Assembly (NCBI GenBank): GCA_964502005.1
Contig: CAZCUX010000014.1
Span: 62,001 to 126,000, forward strand
Length of the DNA stretch: 64,000 nt
DNA from: CAJWOS01 sp964502005
Lineage (GTDB): Bacteria > Myxococcota_A > UBA796 > UBA2385
Reading direction: 5' to 3'
Part shown: positions 1 to 7,838 of the stretch, piece by piece
Layout of the letters: each line of letters opens with the position of its first letter
Position numbering within the stretch: position 1 is the first letter of the stretch
Position numbers and translations under genes: made by a program
Notes under the pieces: model-generated
What the model saw: the letters and a program-made list of their open reading frames with translations, nothing else
The model's database searches: none
Told to the model about the DNA's origin: nothing

Positions 1-344
1 CTTTCGGCGACCGGCGCACCTACCAAATGGACCCCGCCAACCTCCGCGAAGGATTGGTCGAAGCCGCGCTCGATGTCGAGCAAGGCGCGGACATCTTGAT
101 GGTGAAGCCAGCCTTGGCGTACCTCGATGTCATCCGCGCCGTCAAAGAGTCTTTCGACTTGCCCGTCGCCGCCTACAATGTGTCGGGCGAGTACGCGATG
201 GTCAAGGCTGCGGCAGCGAACGGCTGGATCGACGAAAAGGCCGTCTCACGCGAAATGTTGTTGAGCATGAAGCGTGCCGGCGCCGACATCATCCTGACCT
301 ATTTCGCCCGCGACCTCGGCCCGCACTTGCCCTCGATTGCTTGA
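1..344 (+). CDS. hemB: Delta-aminolevulinic acid dehydratase (porphobilinogen synthase), 3' end only
   Basis: The frame is open from base 3 to the TGA at 342-344, giving the last ~113 residues of HemB. This cytosolic enzyme condenses two 5-aminolevulinate molecules into porphobilinogen in tetrapyrrole synthesis. The piece begins in the family signature (GDRRTYQMDPAN) and keeps the segment EGADILMVKPALAYLD, which carries the second active-site lysine (K in MVKP). It then has VSGEYAMVKAAAANGW and the C-terminal KRAGADIILTYFARD. All are highly conserved, so the assignment is firm. The 5' two-thirds lie outside the window, so metal-site type and promoter cannot be judged. No U-rich terminator follows; a GC-rich stretch separates it from the next gene. 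Confidence 0.96.
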   Translation, partial: FGDRRTYQMDPANLREGLVEAALDVEQGADILMVKPALAYLDVIRAVKESFDLPVAAYNVSGEYAMVKAAAANGWIDEKAVSREMLLSMKRAGADIILTYFARDLGPHLPSIA

Positions 345-512
345 TGCGCGCGCGCCCCTGCCGCCTGCGGATGTGCGGCCCATAGACGACGCGCCTCGCA
401 GCCGCTACAAACAGCGTGGTCGCCGGTGCAGTGTGCTGTTTCCGGCTTCTTACGCATCGCTGTTGTCCGCGACCGCCGAAAACGGACGCGCTTCGCCACA
501 ATTGGAGACTCC

Positions 513-1793
513 ATGCGCACGGGAACTTTGGCTGCTTGTTGGCTTGTGGCCACCATCGGCTGTGCAGACAAGCAGACGACGATTATCCCCGAAGATTCCG
601 GCACCACGTCCACCGGTGGCGGCACAGGCGGCACCGAAGAAGGCACGGACGAAGACGGCGACGGCTTCACGCTCGAGGACGGTGACTGCGACGACACCGA
701 CTACCAAGTGAACCCCGCGTGGCCCGAAGACCCTTATGATGGAAAAGACAACGATTGTGATGGCCGTGTCGACGAAGTGTGGGCAGGCATCGCGGTTGCC
801 GAGCAGCGGGGCACCGCACGAAGCGCGGTAGTGGTGTTTGACAGCGTGGGTCGCGAAGACCTCCGGCTCACCCTTCCCGAAGACGTCGTGCCATGGTCGG
901 TCACCCAAGGCCACGAGGATGACTGGTTTGTCACAGGCTACCCCTACTTCGATAGCGTGTCGGGCCCCTTCTCTTTGGCCAGCTCCGGTCTTGTCCCTTC
1001 GTGGGACGACAGCGTGCCGTGGTACCAGCCGTCCACCGTCTACCGCCTCCCGGAATCCGGTGGCACCGAGGCCCTCGCGGTGTTTGGTGACGCCGACTAT
1101 GACGCGTGCTTCGCACTTCCCGAAGCAGACGTGCCCGATTGCTTCGGCGAGCTTGACCCGCGCCTCTACTTCTATGGCCCTTACGTCCGTGGCATCGTAG
1201 CCCATCCCGACGGCTATCTCGCGGTTCTCACGCCCGGCGCTCTGTACCGCGTCGACCCCGACGGCGCGACGACCGAGCTTGCCGCATGGGGCTGGAACCT
1301 CATGGCCGAACCATACGACTATGAGCTGTATGGCGCAGGAATCGACGTCGACCCCGCAACGGGAACGCTGGGCATAGCCGGACTTTTGGGAGGTTTCGCG
1401 ACCTACCATGCCGACACAGGCTTCGAGATGAAGCGCCCCGTCGACCTTTCCGGCGACATCGACCTGGACTCCTTGTATACCACCGTCGGCCTCTCGTGGA
1501 TGGACGGAGATGGCTGGTACTCGATGTCTGCCGCGTTCACGACAGGCGAGTACAACGTACGCCGGTACGACGACGCCACGGATGATTGGACCGAAGAAGT
1601 CCGCTGGATTGACGACCTGCTCCAACCCCTCGGTATCACCACCAATGGTGACGAAGGCGACTGGTACGTCACGAGCAAAGCGGGCGACTACCGCGTGGTC
1701 TTCCGCGTTCGAGGTGTCGACCGCAGCATCGACGACTTCTACCGCGAGGTCGCAGACGACTACAACTTGTGGGGCATCACCAACCGCTGGTAG
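513..1793 (+). CDS. Secreted lipoprotein with MopE-type metal-binding motif
   Basis: The predicted lipoprotein has 426 residues. The ATG at 513 is preferred because GGAG lies 6-7 nt upstream and the product opens with a hydrophobic signal ending in TIGC (Cys17), a lipobox-like site. After a Gly/Thr linker, residues ~46-84 form the Asp-rich pattern DEDGDGF...DGDCDD...DGKDNDCDG, the putative metal-binding motif (MopE family) common in Myxococcota surface proteins. The remaining ~340 residues are Asp/Tyr/Trp-rich with repeated G-D-x-D/W turns, suggestive of a beta-propeller-like extracellular domain, but I do not recognise a named family. An in-frame extension to 426 lacks a signal sequence and is unlikely. 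Role unknown; probably calcium- or metal-dependent structural stabilisation at the surface. Confidence 0.85.
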   Translation: MRTGTLAACWLVATIGCADKQTTIIPEDSGTTSTGGGTGGTEEGTDEDGDGFTLEDGDCDDTDYQVNPAWPEDPYDGKDNDCDGRVDEVWAGIAVAEQRGTARSAVVVFDSVGREDLRLTLPEDVVPWSVTQGHEDDWFVTGYPYFDSVSGPFSLASSGLVPSWDDSVPWYQPSTVYRLPESGGTEALAVFGDADYDACFALPEADVPDCFGELDPRLYFYGPYVRGIVAHPDGYLAVLTPGALYRVDPDGATTELAAWGWNLMAEPYDYELYGAGIDVDPATGTLGIAGLLGGFATYHADTGFEMKRPVDLSGDIDLDSLYTTVGLSWMDGDGWYSMSAAFTTGEYNVRRYDDATDDWTEEVRWIDDLLQPLGITTNGDEGDWYVTSKAGDYRVVFRVRGVDRSIDDFYREVADDYNLWGITNRW

Positions 1794-1871
1794 CCAAGCG
1801 TCCAAAACTGCGTGTCACGGCATAGATTGGCGACCACCCATTGCGGTCTCCCCGGAGTGACCGGGCGATTT

Positions 1872-1937
1872 TGCTGCATTGCAGCATAAATGTTGCATCG
1901 CAGCATTCACCCGCCCCACGAATGCTGCGATGCAGCA
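1872..1937. promoter_or_regulatory. Three copies of a 15-bp near-palindrome (putative operator cluster)
   Basis: The word TGCTGCATTGCAGCA (1872-1886), TGTTGCATCGCAGCA (1891-1905) and TGCTGCGATGCAGCA (1923-1937) fits the consensus TGYTGCRWYGCAGCA. Centres are 19 and 32 bp apart. Copies two and three also form a perfect 15-bp inverted repeat (1894-1908 with 1920-1934) around an 11-nt loop, so an RNA hairpin is an alternative reading. The cluster sits 44 bp before the preferred DUF167 start codon, where a repressor or activator array would be expected. No regulator gene is adjacent. Confidence 0.55.
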
Positions 1938-1980
1938 ATTACTACGAGAAACCAACGCCGCTCCCGCGACCCGAGGCACG

Positions 1981-2307
1981 ATGACGACCACCCCACACCA
2001 ACCTGACCTACGCGAAAAAGACGGCTCTATCGTGGTTCGGGTGCGGGTGCAGCCCCGCGCAAGTCGCTCGGGCATCACCGACATTCGCGAAGATGGCGTC
2101 GTCTTGGTGCGTCTCCAGGCGCCGCCAGTGGATGGGGCGGCCAACAAAGCGCTGTTGCAGTTCTTGGGACGCACGGTGTTGGGTCTCGCGCCCTCCGCGC
2201 TCACGCTGGTACAAGGACAAACCGGTCGCGACAAAGCGGTTTCGGTTTCGGGAATCAGCCGTGACCACATCGCGCGCCGTCTCATCGACGCCGTGGGCAA
2301 ACCATGA
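1981..2307 (+). CDS. DUF167 / YggU family protein
   Basis: The product is 108 residues. It contains the DUF167 core: a VRVRVQPRASRSGI strand, a VRLQAPPVDGAANKAL block and a GQTGRDKAVSVSGI segment followed by a C-terminal helix. DUF167 proteins are small alpha/beta cytosolic proteins of unknown biochemical function. I start at the ATG at 1981 because it gives the usual family length. An upstream TTG at 1879 would translate through the palindrome cluster and is not credible. The stop overlaps the next start (ATGA at 2304-2307), so the M23 lipoprotein gene downstream is probably translationally coupled. Confidence 0.85.
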   Translation: MTTTPHQPDLREKDGSIVVRVRVQPRASRSGITDIREDGVVLVRLQAPPVDGAANKALLQFLGRTVLGLAPSALTLVQGQTGRDKAVSVSGISRDHIARRLIDAVGKP

Positions 2308-3065
2308 AATACTATTGGACATTCTGTGTTGCTGCTTACATTTCATGCAAACCAACACAACCCAACAAAACCGTTGTGATAACGACGGAAGACACCCAAT
2401 CCGACACGGCGGACCTCACGCTTCGCGCTCCCTTGCAGCTATCCTTCCCATTGGCCGACAGCAGCGCGTTTTCCCAAGTGTTGGGTGTTGACCATGACCC
2501 CATCGACCATTCCGCCGAGGGCGTGCTCGGTCGGGCGACCTGTCTCGATTATGTTGGACGGTCTTTCCCCCACTGTTACGACGAACATGATGGCAGCGAC
2601 TATATTTTAGACGGAAGCTGGACCGCCATGGACGCGGGGAGCGTAAACATCTTGGCCGCCGCGGGAGGCACGGTCACCGAGACCGAAGATGGCCACTACG
2701 ACCGCTGCCACGCCGATGCGGAGAGTGGAGATGTGTCTTGTGATGGACACGAGATGGTCGCGAATCGCGTGGTCGTCACGCATATCGCAGACGACGGGTC
2801 GGTATGGCGCACACGGTACCTCCATATGATGTCGGGAAGTGTCGCGGTGGCCGTCGGCGATGTGGTTGAACGGGGCGCGATTCTCGGTCGTGTGGGGTCG
2901 AGCGGTCGCTCGTCGTTTCCCCATCTGCACCTCCAGCTGGAGCGTGCGAGCACGACGGCGCCCGACGAGTGGGACGTAGTGGACCCCTATGCAGGCCCGC
3001 ATTCCCAAGCCGAAACCTTTTGGTGCGAACAAGGCTCCGAAGACGGCCTCCCTGGACCTTGCTAG
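2304..3065 (+). CDS. M23-type (LytM/lysostaphin-fold) peptidase lipoprotein
   Basis: The product has 253 residues. The N-terminus is a short hydrophobic stretch ending AAYISC (Cys15), a plausible lipoprotein signal. The C-terminal half has the M23 zinc-peptidase layout: HDGSD (95-99), matching the HxxxD ligand motif; YLHM (~172-175); and the glycine-rich run leading to SSFPHLHLQ, with the HLH ligand/catalytic motif at 207-209. M23 enzymes cut peptidoglycan cross-links, or act as degenerate activators of amidases; here the metal ligands look intact. Several cysteines (C80, C91, C135, C146 and near the C-terminus) suggest disulphides, consistent with export. The gene overlaps the DUF167 stop by four bases. 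Confidence 0.85.
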   Translation: MKYYWTFCVAAYISCKPTQPNKTVVITTEDTQSDTADLTLRAPLQLSFPLADSSAFSQVLGVDHDPIDHSAEGVLGRATCLDYVGRSFPHCYDEHDGSDYILDGSWTAMDAGSVNILAAAGGTVTETEDGHYDRCHADAESGDVSCDGHEMVANRVVVTHIADDGSVWRTRYLHMMSGSVAVAVGDVVERGAILGRVGSSGRSSFPHLHLQLERASTTAPDEWDVVDPYAGPHSQAETFWCEQGSEDGLPGPC

Positions 3066-3185
3066 CGTAGGCGTGTCGATTTGTTCGCCCCACGTAGACG
3101 AAACAACTCCCACCCGGTACAGTTCCCGTGGGTGCGCGCCCTTCTTCGGGCCAACGCATGTTGACGTCTCGGAGATATGGCCACC

Positions 3186-4484
3186 ATGACCCCCTTGTAC
3201 GCATTGCTGATGTTGTCGCCGCTGGCGCATGCCAATGGGCAAACGACGCACATTTGGATTTCCCGCCGCGCACGCGAGCTTCTCCCGGCTGGAGAGCTCA
3301 GCGACTTGATGCAGGCCCCTGCCTATGAACCGATGTGGGTTCATGGAACGATGTTTCCCGATGGCGGGTATGCCGTTGGCCATCCATTTGGCGAGGCCGC
3401 GCACTGGGAGCCATTTCAAGCCAAATATTTGGAGTGGATAAAGACCGAGTTCGCGACTCCCTACGGCCCCGAAGCCGCACCGCACATTGCGTTTTTGATG
3501 GGATTGGGCTCCCACGGCCTCGCCGACCAAACATTTGATGCAAACTACCAGGACCGCTCCATACGGTATGACGGAGACTTGGGTTGGGCTGCGGGCCGCA
3601 GCATGGACGAAGCAACCGACTTCAAGTGGGCTTCATTGACGGGTTCACAAGACGTCCCAGAACGTTGGGTCCCCAAAGAAGTCTTGGTTGCTTTGTACGC
3701 CGAATATGGAATCGACGTCGACGAAGCAACCTTGGATGCGGCCCAAGACCTGCTCGAACTTGTCGTTTCAACGGTGGGTTTGAGCGCGGACCTCAACGGC
3801 GACTTGACGTCCTGGGAAGACAACTTCCCGTGGGCCATGTCCAACCTACAGAATCCAGATGTACCCGGCATTCCCGAGTACGAAGCGGAGGTTGTCGCGG
3901 GCTATTGGACCGAGCTTTGGGGGCGCCTCCACGACCTCAACGGGCGCCAGTTCATCGACCGAACCTGGCCGCCCGACGGTGGCTACAACCTCCAGGTCGA
4001 CCCCGACTCCCCCGATGCCCGCATCTCGGTGGTGTTTCGGCAAGGCATGCTTCGCGACGACCTCGGCCCTGCGGCGTTTTCGGTCCTCGATGAGGATGGT
4101 GTTTCCCTTTCGTTTGACACATGGCTGTTTTATGGAGACCATAGCCATATTCTCCATATTGTCCCTACAGAACCCTGGCCCGAGAATGCCTGGCTGACCG
4201 TGACGGTAAACGGAGGGCTCACCGCAGCAGCGGGCGCCGTTCTCACGGAGCCGTATTCGTTTCAGGTCGCAACGTTCCCAGCTCCTGCGGATAGCGGCGA
4301 CACCGCGATACCTGACGATAGCGAACCCAACGAAGACGACGAGGCGGCCCTCAAAACACGCTGCGGTTGCGCCAACGCCCCCGCGCATCGGGAAGCGTGG
4401 CTGCTCGCGCTGCTCCCGCTTCTGTGGATTCGCCGAGAGGCGCGAGCGCCCGTCAAACTGGGACAAGCGCAACCACGAAAATAA
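3186..4484 (+). CDS. Secreted zinc-dependent phospholipase C-like protein with MYXO-CTERM-like sorting tail
   Basis: The product has ~432 residues. A signal peptide ends near SPLAHA/N. The mature N-terminus (THIWISRRARELL) and downstream FPDGGY, HPFGEAAHWEPF and GLGSHGLADQTFDA carry the spaced His/Asp residues of the zinc-dependent phospholipase C / S1-P1 nuclease-type fold. Substrate is therefore probably a phospholipid head group, outside the cytoplasm. An Ig-like region follows, then an Asp/Glu/Pro linker, a CGC motif, a hydrophobic helix and an Arg-rich end (WIRREAR). That is the layout of the MYXO-CTERM signal processed by myxosortases, implying surface anchoring. I prefer the ATG at 3186; an ATG at 3177 sits only 2 nt from the GGAG at 3171. 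Confidence 0.85.
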   Translation: MTPLYALLMLSPLAHANGQTTHIWISRRARELLPAGELSDLMQAPAYEPMWVHGTMFPDGGYAVGHPFGEAAHWEPFQAKYLEWIKTEFATPYGPEAAPHIAFLMGLGSHGLADQTFDANYQDRSIRYDGDLGWAAGRSMDEATDFKWASLTGSQDVPERWVPKEVLVALYAEYGIDVDEATLDAAQDLLELVVSTVGLSADLNGDLTSWEDNFPWAMSNLQNPDVPGIPEYEAEVVAGYWTELWGRLHDLNGRQFIDRTWPPDGGYNLQVDPDSPDARISVVFRQGMLRDDLGPAAFSVLDEDGVSLSFDTWLFYGDHSHILHIVPTEPWPENAWLTVTVNGGLTAAAGAVLTEPYSFQVATFPAPADSGDTAIPDDSEPNEDDEAALKTRCGCANAPAHREAWLLALLPLLWIRREARAPVKLGQAQPRK

Positions 4485-4546
4485 CGCGTGATTGCCGTTT
4501 CCCGCGAATCGCTCCAGAATATCCGGCCCCACCGCCTCCGCGCGAC

Positions 4547-4948
4547 CTATTCTCCAGACCGCCGAACGCGCGTCTCACTCGGCGTTCCAGCCCACAAGTG
4601 CGCGCGCCCGCGAATCCGCTCGCACAGCGCTTTGGCTTGGTCCGTTTCCATGTCCGGGCACCAAGTTCGCGCGTGCGTGGGGTCTTTCGCGATAGCATCA
4701 AGTCGAATGAGGTCCCGTTCGTCCGCGCGCGACACCCCTGCAAGGCGCACCGTGAGCTCCTGCTGGTCCGCCGCAACCGCCCGCGCGTCAAAACAACGGG
4801 CGCGCTCTTGCATGTCGGACATTGCGCGGCACATCGACGAATCATCTGGGGCGGCGGTTGGGGTGCGAAGAATAAAATACGCGCCCACGCTAAAAAAAAG
4901 AACAAACGCAACAGCCACCAAGGGCAACGGAGAACGACCACGCCTCAT
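4547..4948 (-). CDS. Small single-pass membrane protein, unknown function
   Basis: The product has 133 residues and is not recognised. A basic start (MRRGR) is followed by one transmembrane helix at about residues 8-27, then a ~105-residue extracytoplasmic part with four cysteines and many charged residues. The start overlaps the stop of the upstream lipoprotein gene by four bases (ATGA), so the two are very likely one transcript and translationally coupled. Convergent with the phospholipase gene. Confidence 0.6.
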   Translation of the reverse strand: MRRGRSPLPLVAVAFVLFFSVGAYFILRTPTAAPDDSSMCRAMSDMQERARCFDARAVAADQQELTVRLAGVSRADERDLIRLDAIAKDPTHARTWCPDMETDQAKALCERIRGRAHLWAGTPSETRVRRSGE

Positions 4949-5997
4949 GGACAGCCCTCCTTGAGGGTATCCGGCACATAAGGATGGGGAGCCAGCGCCA
5001 AAATCGCGGAACGGCGCGTCATCGTCGCCACCAAACGCTCTTCAGAACCAGACGGGTACGCTTCCAATCCATTCGGGTACGACTCTGCGTCAAGCCCCAC
5101 ATAGCGCGCAGCGGTCATTCGCGCGGCGCGCTCGGGCAGCGCTCGCAGCTGCTCAATCTCGGATGCCGAAATATCGCCACCATGCGCGTAAATCGCCGCC
5201 AGAGTAGCCAGCCAGAGGTCGGTCTGGGGGTCTTCGGACTGGTACCGAATGTCGCCGCCAAACGTGCGCACCGTCCCCTCGTAGACCGGCGAAAGGAGGT
5301 CAGAGCGGGGCATGAGGCGTACCTCCCAGCACCCAATGGACGACGGGGCGCCCGTCAACGGCGGCACCGCCCCTTGCCAAGTCTGCCAAACGAGGTCGAC
5401 CAACGCGCGGTTGCTTCGCCGCGTGGCCCCCGCAAGCCGCACCACTTCCCAGGCAAAAGCGCCGCGTGCATGGCTCGCGTGGAGCTGCGTTGCTGCCCGC
5501 GCTGCCCGCGGGTCGGTGCTGCCGGAACCCGCGTAAATGCCATGCCACGCAGCCGCCCGCGCGACCGCCGCGAGTCCGGGGCCTTTCATCTCCATCTCGG
5601 GCAGACCGGACACGAATGCGTCCACTTTGTTCGGAGCCTCTGGTTCGCCGGGCAATGCGTCCACGATGACATCCGACATCAACCAAAGCGCGTGCCCTAC
5701 ACACATCTGCCGAAAGGCCGCAGCCGACCGACAGTGGTTCAACGCGCCCAGCAAATCGTTCTTTATCGCGCGTGCTTCGGCAATCTGAAAAAAGCACTCC
5801 GAGCGCCATGGCTCCTCAGACTGAGTGGCACATAGCGCATCAGCTTCATCATTCTTGTCATTATGCGACAACCGCGCGGCTTCGTCTACGGCGCACAAAC
5901 CCGCAACGCCGACGGAAGAGGGCGCGCTACACAAATCTACCGCGGGAGACCCACACGCTACCCAAAATGGTACAAGCACGGACACGAGACATCGCAT
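4945..5997 (-). CDS. Lipoprotein of unknown function, Ala/Cys-rich, probably helical-repeat
   Basis: The product has 350 residues. The start is the ATG at 5997, with AGGAG five nt upstream. The N-terminus is a typical lipoprotein signal ending FWVACG (Cys near 14). The mature part is Ala/Leu-rich, with evenly spaced helices and cysteine pairs, resembling proteins built from short alpha-alpha repeats (TPR/Sel1-like), but no repeat consensus is clear. It is transcribed away from the DUF432 gene and coupled to the small membrane protein downstream. A longer in-frame reading to 6453 would cross the hairpin region and part of the opposite-strand gene, and is rejected. Confidence 0.7.
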   Translation of the reverse strand: MRCLVSVLVPFWVACGSPAVDLCSAPSSVGVAGLCAVDEAARLSHNDKNDEADALCATQSEEPWRSECFFQIAEARAIKNDLLGALNHCRSAAAFRQMCVGHALWLMSDVIVDALPGEPEAPNKVDAFVSGLPEMEMKGPGLAAVARAAAWHGIYAGSGSTDPRAARAATQLHASHARGAFAWEVVRLAGATRRSNRALVDLVWQTWQGAVPPLTGAPSSIGCWEVRLMPRSDLLSPVYEGTVRTFGGDIRYQSEDPQTDLWLATLAAIYAHGGDISASEIEQLRALPERAARMTAARYVGLDAESYPNGLEAYPSGSEERLVATMTRRSAILALAPHPYVPDTLKEGCP

Positions 5998-6061
5998 GCC
6001 AACTCCTATCTCATCGCCCCGACCGCGGAGTTGGCGGCGGGGCCCCCGCACCGAGGTTCCC

Positions 6062-6139
6062 GTGGGCGAGACCCCAGGCTCGCCCACTGCATCGGAGACC
6101 GAACGGGCTCCGATGCCCGCAGGAGCATCGCTCCTGCGG
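6062..6139. promoter_or_regulatory. Three consecutive perfect hairpins between divergent genes
   Basis: Arm pairs are 6062-6070/6079-6087 (GTGGGCGAG/CTCGCCCAC, 9 bp, loop 8), 6089-6097/6108-6116 (GCATCGGAG/CTCCGATGC, 9 bp, loop 10) and 6117-6126/6130-6139 (CCGCAGGAGC/GCTCCTGCGG, 10 bp, loop 3). They are almost head to tail, with 0-1 nt between them. The third is followed on the plus strand by CCTTTCTC, a weak U-tract, so it may be an attenuator or terminator in the leader of the DUF432-MscS operon. They could equally be palindromic protein sites. Confidence 0.6.
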
Positions 6140-6228
6140 CCTTTCTCAACCAAACTCTTTCGATTGCCAGATGGCTGAATGAAGACAATTCGGCTACGTC
6201 GATTTTGCAATACGCCGTGGAGTCGCCG

Positions 6229-7032
6229 GTGGCTACCAATGATGAACGACCGCTGACCGCGTGGGGGACAACCTCCATCCCACTTCGCGAGGCGCGCCGT
6301 TGGCGAATCGGCCCGCTGCACCTCACCGTCGCGCGTCGGCCATGGGAGTGGGCGTTTTCCTGGTGGCGCGATGGCCCCTGGCTCGAAGACCGCCTGGAGC
6401 TCGCGGTTCCCGTCGACCCCACCACACCGCTCCCAACCACCGCCGAAACACACCGCTTTTCATTTGGCGAAACGGTCGATCCCCTTGAGCTCTCCCCCTG
6501 CCTCGGCGACCGACCCTTCATCGCGACCCCCGACGAGCCGTTCCATGTGTTGCCCGACGAGCGCGCCCGCGCTTATGTATCTGTACCGCTGTGGGTGCAA
6601 GCGCGTGTTGGAAAAGACAAACGCCTAACTATCGACGTTCCCGTTGTGCGACCCCAAGATACTTGGTTTGGCAGCCCAACGCGGGGAACCTTGTGCTATG
6701 CAAGTCGCACGGCCATGCGCCTCGAAATCGAATACTTCGACCACCTCATTCATCGCGCGCTCATCACGGTTGAAGTCGTCAATCGCGGCCACACTCCACT
6801 CCCCGTGCATCGACTCAAGATTCCCGTGCCCCAACTCCCCCTGCTGGTCGACCCCACCGGACAAATTCGCACCCCCTCCGTGCGGTTCACCCGCGAACGC
6901 GACGAACTGGCAGCGGTCGACATCGCAACCGCGCCACCCGAATGGCGTCATATGGCTCATCCCCGCGTTCCCGGCGGCATCGCGCGAAGCATGGTGGAGG
7001 CCTTCAACTCCTTCTTCAATCGAAGCCCATGA
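6229..7032 (+). CDS. DUF432 family protein, partner of MscS channel
   Basis: The product has ~267 residues. I start at the GTG at 6229 because GGAG (6219-6222) lies six nt upstream and the known family begins near the WRIGPLHLTV segment, which would then be residue ~27. The Arg/Trp-rich N-terminal beta strands, the central P(V/I)VRPQDTWFGSPTRGTLCYA block and the strand pair ending in PVPQLPLLVD are DUF432 features as I recall them. In many genomes DUF432 genes sit next to MscS genes, as here, where the stop overlaps the MscS start (ATGA). Biochemical role unknown; a cytosolic partner or modulator of the channel is inferred from synteny only. Confidence 0.75.
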   Translation: MATNDERPLTAWGTTSIPLREARRWRIGPLHLTVARRPWEWAFSWWRDGPWLEDRLELAVPVDPTTPLPTTAETHRFSFGETVDPLELSPCLGDRPFIATPDEPFHVLPDERARAYVSVPLWVQARVGKDKRLTIDVPVVRPQDTWFGSPTRGTLCYASRTAMRLEIEYFDHLIHRALITVEVVNRGHTPLPVHRLKIPVPQLPLLVDPTGQIRTPSVRFTRERDELAAVDIATAPPEWRHMAHPRVPGGIARSMVEAFNSFFNRSP

Positions 7033-7838
7033 CGATGACCCTCGAAGACCTGCTCACCTACATTCCAGAGGTCGCCTACCACGTACCCTCCGCACTCTTG
7101 GTCCTGGCACTCGGTATTTTCGGTGGTCGTTTGCTGGGAATGGTGCTCTCCCGCGCGGTCCGCCGCTTTGCGAGTCCGGGCTGGGAGCTCATCACCCGCC
7201 GTCTTCCGATGTGGGGCGGCGTTGCATTGGGTTCTGCGAGCGCATTACAAACATTGGGTTTGGACCTTAGCGTTCTGTTGGGCGCCGCTGGGTTCGCTAC
7301 TGTTGCATTGGGCTTCGCAGCGCAGACGTCCACTTCCAACTTTATCAGCGGTCTGTTTTTGATGCTGGAGTCGGCGGTCAAGGTAGGCGACTTGATTGAA
7401 GTAGGGACGGTCTCCGGGGAAGTCGTGAGCATCGACCCACTGAGCGTTCGGCTGCGCACCTTCGACAATCGAATGGTGCGAATTCCCAATGAAACGCTGG
7501 TAAAGGCCAATCTCACCAATCTTACCAGCTTTCCGATTCGACGAATCGACTTCACGCTGTTGGTGCCCCAAGAGGCGAACCTCGCCGTTGTTCGAAGCGC
7601 ACTTCGGCGCCTCGCGGAGAACGAACCGCATGTGCTGCAAGAGCCCCCGCCCTTGATTCAAGTCCAAGCCTTCGAAGGTGGCAACGCACGCTTTCTCGCC
7701 AGCTTTTGGGCCAGCCAAGATGTATGGGTTGAAGTACGAACGGACCTCGCCACAAAGATTCCTATCGCGATCCAAGAGGCCGGTGCCCGACTCGGAATGC
7801 CGCGCCTTGACCTCCCTGCACCTGTGGAGCGCCCATGA
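7029..7838 (+). CDS. Small-conductance mechanosensitive ion channel, MscS family
   Basis: The product has 269 residues. Two or three transmembrane helices are followed by the pore-lining TM3 signature (LLGAAGFATVALGFAAQTSTSN), then the beta domain with the GDLIEVG...GEVVSI and RTFDNRMVRIPNETL motifs and a short C-terminal alpha/beta domain. MscS channels open under membrane tension to release osmolytes during hypo-osmotic shock. The length matches E. coli MscS (286). Translation is coupled on both sides: it overlaps DUF432 upstream and the ATPase gene downstream by four bases each. Start at 7029; an ATG two codons later is also possible. Confidence 0.92.
   Translation: MTMTLEDLLTYIPEVAYHVPSALLVLALGIFGGRLLGMVLSRAVRRFASPGWELITRRLPMWGGVALGSASALQTLGLDLSVLLGAAGFATVALGFAAQTSTSNFISGLFLMLESAVKVGDLIEVGTVSGEVVSIDPLSVRLRTFDNRMVRIPNETLVKANLTNLTSFPIRRIDFTLLVPQEANLAVVRSALRRLAENEPHVLQEPPPLIQVQAFEGGNARFLASFWASQDVWVEVRTDLATKIPIAIQEAGARLGMPRLDLPAPVERP

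Noticed and set aside
450..1805. A 451-codon minus-strand frame
   Set aside because: It lies opposite the MopE-like lipoprotein, whose signal peptide, ribosome binding site and motif make it the real gene.
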